From Durusdinium trenchii (Eukaryota > Sar > Dinophyceae > Suessiales > Symbiodiniaceae): 64,000 bases of DNA. The notes beneath the pieces are model-generated. The model saw only the letters and a list, made by a program, of their open reading frames with translations, ran no database searches and was not told the origin of the DNA. The number at the start of each line of letters is the position of its first letter. The stretch's first letter is position 1. The position numbers and the translations under genes are program-made. The stretch covers positions 416,981 through 480,980 of the forward strand of contig CAXAMN010028861.1 in NCBI GenBank assembly GCA_963970005.1, given 5' to 3'. Positions 29,601-39,545 of this stretch are shown in pieces.

Positions 29601-30394
29601 ACTAGACTCTCAGAGATACGCTCAAAGTATCTGGAGTACATTGGCTGATAGTTGTGATGTCCCAACATCAGATCCAGATCACCATCGTGATCGAAGTCCA
29701 CAGCCAGCATATCACATACAGATCCGTTGGTCGACAAAACGACTGGAAAATCAAGAGGTTCTTCCACATGCGTGGAACGATTCCACAGCCTCACAGTCAC
29801 AGAATCATTCACTGTGCTGCACAACAGCAAATCAAGCTGATGATCACCTCGACCGTGAGAGACTGCGAACATACCAAACGCTGTCTCACCAAAAACCCTT
29901 GAACACCCTGGAACAAGAGAATCTGTCCAAGACCTCAAGAGCTCTAAGATCATGCTGCCACCATGCACCCGAGCATGAAAGGACAAAAGAAAAATGTGTC
30001 TCCTATAAACAACCGAGTTGCCATCCCAGTCCACGACTTCGAAGCGATTTTGGCGGGCAGCAACGGGAGGGGGCGGATATTGGAAAAGGTGGTTAAAGAG
30101 CTCTCCTGGGTGTTGTGCTTCAAGCTTCAGCAACTGGCGCTTCTGAAAAGTGTTCTGCGAAAGCCTTTCATGGAGCCAGATCGCCCCTGCCTCACCAACC
30201 AACACATCAGTGTCGCCATCACCATCCCAATCTGCAAAGCGCACCGTGCCGTGATACGGATCACCTGTGAGCTGCGAGATCTCCTTCTTCTCAAAACTGT
30301 GGCGTTGCCCAACACAGCTACCATCATGGCTTTGACACCAGGATCCCACGGATTTCGTGATCAGAGCGGTCAGCACCAGCAGGGCACGCTCCAT
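26623..30394 (-). CDS. Secreted/membrane FG-GAP (VCBS) and cysteine-rich repeat protein
   Basis: Two exons (30394-29513 and 29334-26623), about 1,197 codons. The ATG at 30394 opens a signal peptide, MERALLVLTALITKSVGSWC. At least nine Asp-rich FG-GAP/VCBS calcium-loop repeats follow across both exons, for example FADWDGDGDTDVLVG, VDFDHDGDLDLMLG and VVDWDNDGDMDLFLG. These usually form a beta-propeller outside the cell. Then comes an EGF-like C-x-C cluster, an alanine run, six or more TNFR/GCC2-GCC3-type repeats (CPAGTYSGEASGKCSTCPSG), one membrane segment (about ALILWMTLASLCFLLF) and a C-terminal membrane pair. This is likely a cell-surface receptor or adhesion protein; ligand unknown. The exon join reads DGDGDLE-VVTRGYSK. 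Possible further 3' exons are not excluded. Confidence 0.82.
29335..29512 (-). other. Intron of the FG-GAP gene, inferred GA-AG
   Basis: The 178-nt gap between the two coding parts shifts frame. On the minus strand the only join restoring the FG-GAP repeat starts GAGGGAAG and ends TTGAAAG. A GA donor is non-canonical but known in dinoflagellates. Confidence 0.6.
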
Positions 30395-31409
30395 AGGCCC
30401 ATGCAACGACGGGATAGGTCCGATAGATGCTTTCTCCGGGAACAACCAGAGTTTCCCATGCCTGGTTGGCGATTCCTAGTGATATCAATTGGTTCTGGTG
30501 TTCACTGGTTCTGGATCTGAGATGCTTCAATGATCTCATGCGTTCCACATGTCGACAGAAGGCTCGAGCAATCTCTCCGAGATTGGCAATGTGTATTATA
30601 GTTTTATTTGATTTATATATATATATAGTTATATGCTATCCCCCCTTCCCAAATGTCTACCTTTTTGGCTTGCTTGGATGGTTCTATTTGATGTTGCCCT
30701 GTTATGTGTGTATAGAGAGAGAGGGATTCTTAGATGCTTACCAACGAGGTAGACGGTCCGCAGGGTCTCAACGTGCCATGTCTTCTTGCTGCACGTCCCA
30801 ACACCGCGGTTCAGGACTCTGAGACGTACGTACTGGGCTTAAGATACTTAAAGGATTAACAAGATGGGACAATGGCATGGTTCCCCAACCTTCACCGCCA
30901 ACCTAGGCCAGACCCCCCGCGCCTTGGGCTCTGATCAGGCGATCCAGTCGTAGGGTTCTTCCACAGCGTTTCCTCGTTGGCCCATGAAAAACTGCGGAAA
31001 AACTGCGATTCAAACCGCTCATCCAACAGTGCCGGAAACACCAAATGGAGGAAATTCGGCTTATCCAGTCAGATGGAATCCCGTGGCCAAAACTTTGCTA
31101 GGCCACGGCCACAACCTGACAGACGTTTGACCTTTAGAACTCCGTTCACACTCGCGCAGCTGCACCCGGTCCACTGGGGAACCTTGCCTGGGGGCCCGGG
31201 CTGCCTGAGCCATCGAGTCGATCGTTGAAACAAACCTGCGGAGCCAGAATGAAGCAACTCTTCGAACGAAACGGTGATTTCATCTCATGCCAATTGGAAA
31301 GACACAAAAAGAAGCTATGTATTTTGTGTTATGGTCACACATCTACAGCAACCGACAAGGTCATCCTGCCCCAAACCAAGAAGACTTGAAATCTCCCCAA
31401 TACGGGCCT
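30395..31409. other. Upstream region of the FG-GAP gene
   Basis: No gene seen. It holds an AT-rich run near 30600-30660 (TATATATATATA) and the 59-bp element at 30850-30908. Confidence 0.5.
30850..30908. repeat. 59-bp repeat, copy A, upstream of the FG-GAP gene
   Basis: Matches 41391-41449 at 53 of 59 positions. All six differences are transitions. The core AACAAGATGGGACAATGGCA is identical in both. Confidence 0.85.
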
Positions 31410-31825
31410 TCCTCGCAGCGAAATCCGCGAAGTGAGGAAGGGCCTATCAACATCTGAACCCCACTCTTTCCGGTTCTGCACAGTGGGGAGCCCTGCACTT
31501 TGATGGTCGACGGACGACAGTTCTCTGATTGAAAAGTTCCAGAAGGACCAATGTGATGAAGCACAAATCCTTCAAAAACAGTGATTCATCACAATACAAA
31601 AGTTGTAAACACCTGATATTCCCAATTCAAAGAAGCGCCAGTTCAAAAGCCAGCACAATGCACGTGCACCCCTTGAACTCGCTCATTGTGGGATGAACCA
31701 TCCCTCAAGCTTCCCACCCACACGTGACCGGTGGAGCTCAGTCGTCTGTGCGTCGATCAATAGGGGTCTCGCAGCGCAGTGGTGAGTCCTATGGGGTTGG
31801 TCGATTTGGTACCATGTACCTATTG

Positions 31826-31889
31826 TTTTTTTATTTATTTAGTACTATTTTTTTGTTTTTTCTAAATAAGCATAAATAAATAAATATGT
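31826..31889. repeat. 64-bp AT-rich insertion specific to copy 1
   Basis: Copy 2 reads straight through CCTATTGGTTGTACT. Copy 1 has about 64 extra bases here, almost all A/T, with self-complementary ends (ATTTATTTA near the start, TAAATAAAT near the end). Confidence 0.8.
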
Positions 31890-32466
31890 GGTTGTACTCT
31901 TGGGGGTGTCGACCCCTATTAATCAACCAACCAATAGTAAAAGGCCTATGTCGCAGGCGACCCATCGCAGCGAGCACACGGCGGAAAAAAACGATGTTTC
32001 GGCGGGCGACCGGACGGCTCGGCTTGCTCTCAGCCAGCTAAACGGTGCACTTCAAAGGAAACCGGTCACGTTTGCAAATACAACATCCACACATCTCGTC
32101 CTCCCCATTTTCAGACTCCAACCCGGATGCTCCCCCACTCAACGGTTTCTTGGCCTTCGCAGCGGCTTCGGTTAGAAAACGGTTTTCTCCACCCCTCCGG
32201 CCGGTCGGTCACCTGGGGCGTTTTGGGCGTTTTGGGTGGGTTTTGAGCGCTGAAAACCAATCCCATCCGATCGAATCCTCAGGTTGGCAAAAAAAGTGGG
32301 CTTCTCGGAAGACTTCCCACTTGTCGCTGGACGCATGTACCCACAATGGCTTGGTCTGTCTCTTGTACTGTCCGTATGCAGTGTGTGTTTGCTCAGGCCT
32401 CCAGGGTAACGTAGTAATAAGCACCCCGCCATTTGTCATGAACCACAAGGACAGTGAGGACGGTGC

Positions 32467-32792
32467 TCCCATGCCCCACCCATCGAACCTGCTTCGCCTT
32501 GTAGGCTGCAGCGCCTTTCAGCGATAGGCCTCGCTTCTGGCACAAGGGAAGTGGCACAAACGGAATTAGCAGCGAAACGCTTGAAGAGGCTGAGGCTTGA
32601 GGAGTGGCTTTTGGACGTGGTCGACCATGCCCCACCCCTGGGTACTGACAGCTTAAGCAGCTGTTAGCATGTAGTTTCTTATTTTGCACATGCAGTTGGA
32701 CCTGAACCCATCTTCAACTTCCCATCCCAGCTTCACGCTCTGAAGCTCTCCACACAGGTGCCCCCGCCGCCACACCACTCGACAAGCCAGGG
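32467..32792. other. Block inverted relative to copy 2
   Basis: Copy 1 runs CCCATGCCCCACCCATCG ... CACTCGACAAGCCA. The corresponding block in copy 2 (51576-51900) is its reverse complement, while both flanks (GTGAGGACGGTG and TCAGCAAGGCGGG) stay in the same orientation. Confidence 0.9.
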
Positions 32793-33573
32793 TCAGCAAG
32801 GCGGGTGTTCCAACAAGGTTCGTTGAAAGCTCTGTGAACACAGCTCATTCAGCTCATGAATGAGACCATCCCAGAGCCTCATTAATGAGTTCATTCGGCT
32901 CTGCAAACATTATTATATACTGTGTTCAACTCGTTCAGCTATGCCCTCCTGTCAGGTCTGACCCTCAAACTCTTAGTATTCTTGGTCAAAGTGACAGACC
33001 TCTATCAATGGCAAATCATTGTCCAAGAATAGTAGATCCCCCCATTTGTTGTCTTCCTTTCTGCTTCGGTGTTTCTCAATAAAAACACTTCTTCGGTCTT
33101 CGAAGCTTCCTGTTGGAGGCATTCAGCTGCCCCGGGGCCGCAGAACACGAAACTCTACTCATGCGAGAGCGGTGTTACTCAGGGAAGCTTGCTGGCAGTT
33201 TTGATATGTTTTGGTGCTCCCCTAGCTGTCACCTACTGTTCGACCCCGTGTCACGCGCGACGGGATGATTGGCACAAGAATGGCTTTCAGTTGTCAGCAC
33301 TAAGTGGGCACGGCGTTACGAACCGGTTGCCTCAGCTCCTGAAATGTGCCCTACCACGGCTTGAAGGACCCTGGTCTGAATCCACAAGGCCAGGCGTCAG
33401 GCGTCAGCACCACCACCCAAATGAAGATTCCTGACACTGGACGTGGTGGATAAGAATCTTCCATCCAACACACCGCGAGAATCGCTTGCCAGCTGCCAGT
33501 GGCCTGCCAGCATCACACCATGCGATCACACACTTTTCCACTGAATCTGTGCGCTACGGCAACAGCAGTCGAG

Positions 33574-34222
33574 TCATCTCTTCCAGATTCGGAGTTTCTC
33601 CCTTCCTTTTGGAATCTTCGACTCCGGAGCTTTGCTCCCAGTCTCAACAAAACATCTCTTACCTCTGCTGTACATGCCCAATGTTGGCAGCGGGTCAAGT
33701 GTTGTGCAGGAGGAGGAGGAGGAGGAGGAGGAGCTCAGCGCAGCCTTTGGAGCGGACCTAAAGCATGTCTTTGCATTAAGGATCCATGCGATGTCCGATG
33801 ATTGGCGTAGTTGGCTCGAACTTCGGTTCTGCTTGTTTCGCTCCTGCCTTTGGCATAAGGCGTCTGGTCTTTTTCTTTGACGGCTGACCTGGCTGGCTGC
33901 GTTTGTGCGATGCATCAACCTCAGGGGAGAAGGGAGAAGCATCAGATGCATCAACACGCATTCTGCTCTCTAAGTGGACTTCATGACGACCAGCCTCATC
34001 TGTGGCTTGGCCATCACCCTCCTCACGCGTGGTTTGGCAATCCCGGGCGTCGTAGCCTTCATGGCTGTCAAGCAATTCCACAGGCTCCACGAGCCTCTCA
34101 GGATGGCGTTCGTAGTGCGCTGCCTCTTCGCGCTTCTCTTCATCTGCCACTCCGGTCTTATCCACACGATCCAGCTGCCCCAAAACCGCTGGCCATTGAA
34201 GGGTAGTCGTGTCTTTCCCCAC
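33574..34222 (-). pseudogene. Coding-like acidic/Ser-rich frame in copy 1, frameshifted
   Basis: Two overlapping frames correspond to the single 211-codon frame of copy 2 (52698-53333). It includes LVEPVELLDSHE and TDEAGRHEVHLE, and a serine run encoded by the (GGA)n tract at 33708-33734. Indels against copy 2 in the 5' part are multiples of three (6 and 3 bases). A longer insertion near 33855-33895 breaks the frame. No known domain. Confidence 0.3.
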
Positions 34223-34346
34223 GGGATAACAGCGAATCTTGTCAGAGGGTATGCGTCGTCCCCTGACCTAAGAAAAATGTTCAAGTACTCTAACCCAAAG
34301 TTGAAAGTAACAGGCCCAGACTAAACAACAGTGTGGTGCAGGACAT

Positions 34347-34839
34347 TACTGTTAAAGTTATATGTTTTCAAGAAAAGAGATGGCGATGTGAGCGTGTGTA
34401 TTTTTCCAAAAAAACTGTTAGTTTTAGACAACAGCAAGGGAACCTTGCAAGATGACATGCACATGTTCACAGTGTTGTCTTCTATCGTAACACACTATGA
34501 TTCCAATCAGTGAACTGTGAGATTCACAAGTGTCTCTATATTTGCCTAAAAATATATAAAGCAAACTTGCATTCGTCTGAAATCATTCAATCGCCTTCTT
34601 GAAACTAATGGATATGGGTTCTTCCTGCCGCCTTTTCTCATGTTTTTCAATGATGTTGAAATAACTGGTCGGTTTGTTTTGCTCTTGGCGTTTTTAATGT
34701 AATAACCGGTGTTTCTGGTAATGTCCGAAAAAATGTTTCTCACAATTAAATAGACACTATCATCAAATCACGATTTTCATTTTTTCCCGAGAGCGTCTGC
34801 GAAGGGCTCTTCGTAAAAAAGCATCTGCAGAACTACGTA
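34347..34839. other. Unique AT-rich spacer
   Basis: No gene or repeat recognised between the duplication and the tandem-repeat belt. Confidence 0.5.
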
Positions 34840-34980
34840 TCATCTACATCTTCACATCTTCACCTCTGCACATCCACATTCTCACCTATATCTCTGCTCA
34901 TGTTCACATCTGCACATCTACATCTCTGCTCATCTTCACATCCTCACATCATCTCTGCTCATCTTCACATCCTCACATCG
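34840..34980. repeat. CATCT/CTCACATC tandem repeat
   Basis: Imperfect CT-rich repeats. The last three units are about 29-32 bases each, of the form ATCTCTGCTCATCTTCACAT plus CCTCACATC. Confidence 0.8.
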
Positions 34981-35016
34981 GCCGGGGGCAGTGCCGCCGG
35001 AGCACCACGAAACGCA

Positions 35017-35450
35017 ACCCTCTGCAGAGATCGTGCGTGTCGAGCGCGCGAAATGCAGGCGAGAGTGCGATTTGGGTTTGTCCGGCGCAACCCTCTGCGG
35101 AGATCGTGCGTGTCGAGTGGGCGAAATGCAGGCGAGAGTGCGATTTGCCCCGGTCCGGGACAACCCTCTGCGGAGATCGTGCGTGTCGAGTGTGCGGAGA
35201 TCGTGCGTGTCGAGTGCGCGAAATGCAGGCGAGAGTGCGATTTGCCCCGGTCGCGGGCAACCCTCTGCGGAGATCGTGCGTGTCGAGTGCGCGAAATGCA
35301 GGCGAGAGCCCCGGTCCGGGACAACCCTCTGCGGAGTTCGTGCGTGTCGAGTGCGAAATGCAGGCGAGAGTGCGATTCGGTTTTGTCGCGGGCAACGATC
35401 TGCGGGGATCGTGCGTGTCGATGGAGCGAAATGCAAGCGGGAGTGCGATT
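35017..35450. repeat. Minisatellite, six units of about 64-97 bp
   Basis: Each unit begins with CAACCCTCTGCGGAGATCGT and contains CGAAATGCAGGCGAGAGTGC. Unit 3 has an internal duplication of GAGATCGTGCGTGTCGAGTG, and unit 4 lacks part of the tail. Long open frames appear on both strands only because the unit is stop-free. Confidence 0.9.
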
Positions 35451-35735
35451 GGGGAGCTGGAAGATGAGAACTGGCGACTTTGTAGTACAACTTTAGTACG
35501 CGGAGTATTTGGGGAGCTGGAAGATGAGAACTGGCGACTTTGTAGTACAACTTTAGTACGCGGAGCAATCTGTGGAGCTGGAAGCTGAGAACTGGCGACT
35601 TTGTAGTACANNNNNNNNNNGAGCTGGAAGATGAGAACTGGCGACTTTGTAGTACAACTTTAGTACGCGGGGCAAGCTGTGGAGCCGGAGGCTGAGAACT
35701 GACGACTTTGTAGTACAACTTGAGTACGCGGATGA
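35451..35735. repeat. Minisatellite of about 60 bp units, containing an N gap
   Basis: About five units of GAGCTGGAAGATGAGAACTG followed by GCGACTTTGTAGTACAACTT and TAGTACGCGG. The 10-N assembly gap at 35611-35620 lies inside a unit, so copy number is uncertain. Confidence 0.9.
35611..35620. other. Assembly gap (10 N) inside the 60-bp minisatellite
   Basis: Nominal-length gap within tandem units. Confidence 0.95.
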
Positions 35736-36100
35736 GTCATCTGTCGCGGCTGAGTCATCTCTCGCGGCTGCTCTGGCGCCCCTGCAGCTGAGTCATGTCT
35801 CCCGACCACCCGGCTCTCTTGAGAGGTTGACAAATTTTAGCTACTTTGCTTACTCATAAGTGGCTGCCACAAAAGAGTCATCGTGACGTTAGTATGTGTG
35901 TACTTCACCTTCATGACAAACGATGTTCGCTTGGAATACACGAGTCGCTTGTCATGATCGTGATGTCGTTTACTCTCAGGTCGCCCTGTTCGTGGAAACT
36001 TCAGTGTGAAATGTACGTTCTTCAGTTCTAGTTGAACCTCTTCAGCGTTGTACTTGCACGACTAAGGTTGACGTTGCATTGCCGTTGCATCGACGCATCT
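35736..36100. other. Spacer, no gene seen
   Basis: Short frames only. Starts with CTCGCGGCTG-type short repeats to about 35790. Confidence 0.5.
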
Positions 36101-36109
36101 ACGTCTACA

Positions 36110-36430
36110 CCCCCTCACCTCTCTACATTTACATCTTCACACGCTCACATCCGCAGATCTACCTCTCCACCTCACCACACCCACACATCTGCACATCTAT
36201 GTCACATCTGTACATCCACACTGTTGCTCCTTCACATCTGTCCTGTCTTTCTTTCTTTCTTTCTACATATCTTTTCTCTCGTCTCTGTGCATTTACATCT
36301 TCGTACGCTCACATCCACAGATCTACCTCTCCACCTCCATACATCTACAGATCTATATCGCACCTGCGCATCACACTGTCACTCCTTCACATCCACCCTC
36401 TCTTTCTCTCTTTCTATACATCTTTTCGAC
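36110..36430. repeat. CT-rich ~170-bp direct repeat, two copies
   Basis: CATTTACATCTTC ... CTCACATCC(G/A)CAGATCT then ACCTCTCCACCTC recurs at about 36124 and 36292, each followed by TCACATC-type sequence and a CTTT run. The plus-strand frame across it is low-complexity. Confidence 0.75.
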
Positions 36431-36841
36431 TGTGCTGGACAATTACATGTCTCGCTCTCGGGCCAACCGTCGTCTAGTGTCCATTGTGTCTTCATAAAGG
36501 CTACTCACATATGCTTCAATGCGAACCATTTTCAATCTAGACCATAGTTTGTGCATATTGCACTGTCCACATCATGAGATCTACTGAATGCATACTGAGA
36601 AAAAGTGCGTATGGTAGCGGAGCTGAGAAGGAGGTAGCCCCTCTGGCGAGCTCTGATTAAAAAGCCCCTAGGTCACTGCATAGATTTGATGCCTTTGGAA
36701 CCAAAACAGCTGGACTGGTGAGAAATTGTTGTGAGCAACACTCTGTAACCAGTACATTGTGTCAAAGAGACATTAGTACAAGGAAAAGATGGAGGACATC
36801 AGAGAAGTCCTTCAAATTATGGCACAGAGTCACAGAGCACG

Positions 36842-37437
36842 CTAGCAACAACATCCAGCAGCTGAGGCAGTGAAGAAAGCAGTTGAAGACAAGAAGTCAT
36901 CTATGTGAGACCTTGAGGCGTCTCGCAGTTGACCGCTGCTGTGACAGTTGCAATGGTCTACATAATCCTTGGCGGCCATGGCCTTGCGGATGCGGGGCCA
37001 ATGGAAATTATGTGAAACACCAATTTCCATGATTCGCCTCTGCGCGGTTGTTATCTTAGCAGAAGTTCTGCTCTGAAAGGGCAGACTGGGACATTGTGGG
37101 AATTGAACAGTTCCTTGAACAGGGATGCTGCGCTTTCGACAAGGCACCTCTTTGCATACATGCCAGTCGCCAATAACTTTCGTATTTGTACATCTATAAT
37201 TGGTTTGTTGAGTTTAGATATTGTGGAGCTTGTTTGTCTCATGTTTAAAGGCAAAAATATGTTTGGTAAACGTGAAAAGTAGAAAAACACTTCTACCTGA
37301 GCTCCAAAGCGCCAACCCAAAGCCACATGTTTTCCTATGCTGAGGTATGGCTTCAACTTTGATCTGCTAAAGAATTGCTCGAATTGGGGAAACATCAACT
37401 CAAAGTCGGTGTTGAAGAGACCCCTATATAGAAACAC
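36842..37437 (-). other. Weak coding candidate
   Basis: Two minus-strand frames have non-repetitive, protein-like content: LKPYLSIGKHVALGWRFGAQ with FELMFPQFEQFF in one, and RIRKAMAAKDYVDHCNC in the other. They could be exons of one gene with an intron near 37290-37200, but I recognise no family. Confidence 0.2.
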
Positions 37438-37740
37438 GCGTGACCACAGGATTCATCTTTGCGAGTGAACTATAGCGCGAGATATTATTCCAGCATCCAT
37501 CGATCAAAAGTTGATGAATCAGCAGGAAAGATGCAAATCCTTTGGCGTATGACTAGGCGCAAAAAATGTATGTAGTTTATGAAAAATGCGGCCCGTACTC
37601 TGGCGATGGTGTTCGACACAAATGCTACCTCAAAACTTCCTCTCCCCTTTGCATACTCTCTTCCCTAGAGATAAAGCTTTACAGTAGGCATTTTTGATCC
37701 ATTTCTTCTGTTTTTGACGTTTTTTTATGTTTTTTGACAA

Positions 37741-37880
37741 AGGCAGGCAGGCGGGCATGCGTGGGCGCGCGCGCATGCGTGCGTGCGCGATCGTGCACGT
37801 GCGGGCGCGCGAGCGCGTGCGCGCGTGCGCGCGCCCGTGCGTGTGCGTTCGCGCGTGCGCGGGTGCGTACGCAGGTCCAA
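37741..37880. repeat. Alternating CG/TG tract (Z-DNA-prone)
   Basis: About 140 bases of almost strict purine-pyrimidine alternation (GCGCGCGCATGCGTGCGTGC and similar). A second shorter tract is at 38004-38080. Confidence 0.85.
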
Positions 37881-38220
37881 AGCTGAGGTTGCCAGGCTTT
37901 TCGCGCACACCTCTGTGGGACTGTGCATGCAGGCGTAAGAAGCTCTGCCATTTTGCTGCGCAAGAAGCCAGCCTGCGGATACGCGCAGTCCCCCTTAAGT
38001 GCATGCGTGCGTCTGCGCGGGCGCGTATGCGTTCGTGCGCGTGCAGGTTCGTGTGCGGGTGTGCATGCGCTATACGTGTGTATTGAGCTGAGGTTGCCAG
38101 GCTTTTAATATCCGCACGCCGCACACCTGCGTGGGAGTGTGTACGCGCAGGCGTCAGACGCTGCGCTAGTCGTCGATTTTGCTGCGCTAAGACCCTGCGG
38201 ATACGCGCAGTCCCCCCAAG
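37881..38220. repeat. ~205-bp direct repeat, two diverged copies
   Basis: AGCTGAGGTTGCCAGGCTTT ... TGCGGATACGCGCAGTCCCC occurs at 37881-37995 and again at 38086-38220, separated by CG/TG-rich DNA. Confidence 0.85.
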
Positions 38221-38499
38221 GGCATTGCCGGTTGGCAAAGCCTGTCAGTAATCAAGTATCAGAAAGACCACGATTTCAATCAACTTTTCAGTGGCGTAAG
38301 ATTTACAAATGATTTTGTGGATGGCGCAATGATTTTGTTTCCCCCACCAAGTAGCAAAAATACCGAAGGTCTTGTGGAAATACTTGGACATAAGGCCAAC
38401 TATTCCTCTACAGGATTGGTATTTTGGGTGTTTGGTTGTCAGATTTTATGTCCACTGCCGTGCTCCTCCTTCTCATTCTCCTTTCATCTCCTCTGCGTC

Positions 38500-38765
38500 C
38501 TCAACCGCGAATGTCGAATGGCAGTGTTCTCCGCCAGACCTCAGTGTCGGATGGCGGTGTAGTTCCCCGCCGGACCTCAACCGCAGCTCCGGGTGGCAGT
38601 GTTCCCCGCCGGACCTCAACCGCAGCTCCGGATGGCAGCGTTCCCTGCCAGACCGCCAGCTCCGGACGGCAGTGTTCCCCACCGGACCTCAACCGCCAGC
38701 TCCAGATGGCAGCGTTCCCCGCCGGACCTCAACCGCCAGCTCCGGATGGCAGTGTTCCCCGCCAG
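38500..38765. repeat. ~40-bp minisatellite
   Basis: Six or so units of GGCAGTGTTCCCCGCCGGAC plus CTCAACCG(C)CAGCTCCGGAT. It is stop-free in several frames. Confidence 0.85.
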
Positions 38766-38769
38766 CCAA

Positions 38770-38990
38770 AACACAAGTACAACACACGATCACAAACACA
38801 CAACCACAAAAACCACAGAGACACATCCACAGCACACAGCCACAACACACAACCACAGCACACAGCCACAGCACACAACCACAAAGACACATCCACAGCC
38901 CACAACCACAGCACACAACCACAAATACATAACAACAGACACAAGCACACAACCGCTAACACCCACACACATAAGCATGTCAAACAGTAT
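38770..38990. repeat. CA-rich (CACAACCACAGCA) satellite
   Basis: Imperfect repeats of CACAACCACA and CACAGCACACAGCC over about 220 bases. Confidence 0.85.
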
Positions 38991-39545
38991 GGCAAGTAGA
39001 ATTACCAGATAGAATGTCACAATATAAATATATGTCAAAGAAAATGCTTCTGCTGTGTGACCTGCACACCTGTTCTTCTTTTGCCTTTACCGAACCAGAC
39101 ACCTGACAGGCGGCACGCCGCTGTCTTCCAAGAATGTCAGTCACATCTGACAAGCAGCTGTTTCTAAACAGGCTTGGGACACAGGCAACATCACACAGCA
39201 AGTATGTACACCGCACCGCAAGTATGTGCATGCATCGGCCTAGGCAAGTACTTTATGTGAGCGCAGGCAACTGTAACTAGCAATGTGTGGCATTCCACAT
39301 CATCGGATAGTGAGCAAGCTAGGCAACATCACGAAGCCGGGATGTGTCACAATCCCAACATTTTGCTCGGGCAAAACAAGTGCAGCCTGATTATCTGCAT
39401 TACATTCATGTTTCAGTGGATTGAAATGTCATGGTGGGGAATTTCGAAGTGAAATACTGTTAATATGTTGTGTATTGTTGGTCTACCCAGAACCGTTTTT
39501 CTGCAGGATTGGTATCTGCAGGAAGCATGCTTTGATTTGGCATAG
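38991..39545. other. Spacer downstream of the membrane-protein gene
   Basis: No gene or long repeat recognised. Confidence 0.5.

Larger units (their letters stand above)
31410..34346. repeat. Segmental duplication, copy 1
   Basis: Aligns with 50655-53498 in the same orientation over nearly its whole length, with substitutions, small indels and one inverted block. The left match begins near GCAGCGAAATCCGCGAAGT; the right match ends near GTGGTGCAGGACA. No terminal repeats or recognised transposon genes were found, so the mechanism is open. Confidence 0.9.

Noticed and set aside
35017..35450. CRISPR-like regular repeats
   Set aside because: Units are adjacent with no unique spacers, and the context is a eukaryotic nuclear genome.
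34936..35718. Long open frames on both strands, Cys/Arg-rich
   Set aside because: They come from a stop-free tandem repeat unit. The frames continue through the N gap and carry no conserved domain.
36032..36547. Plus-strand Ser/His/Thr-rich frame
   Set aside because: Low-complexity translation of CT-rich repeats.
37940..37970. GCCATTTTGCTGCGCAAG resembles the spliced leader
   Set aside because: It differs in the diagnostic GGCTCAAG part, belongs to the ~205-bp repeat (the second copy has diverged further), and there is no gene 3' of it.
37630..38238. Minus-strand Arg/Ala/His-rich frame of about 200 codons
   Set aside because: Translation of the CG/TG alternating tract and flanking repeats.
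38372..39012. Overlapping frames in several phases
   Set aside because: The 40-bp minisatellite and CA-rich satellite lack stops in most frames.
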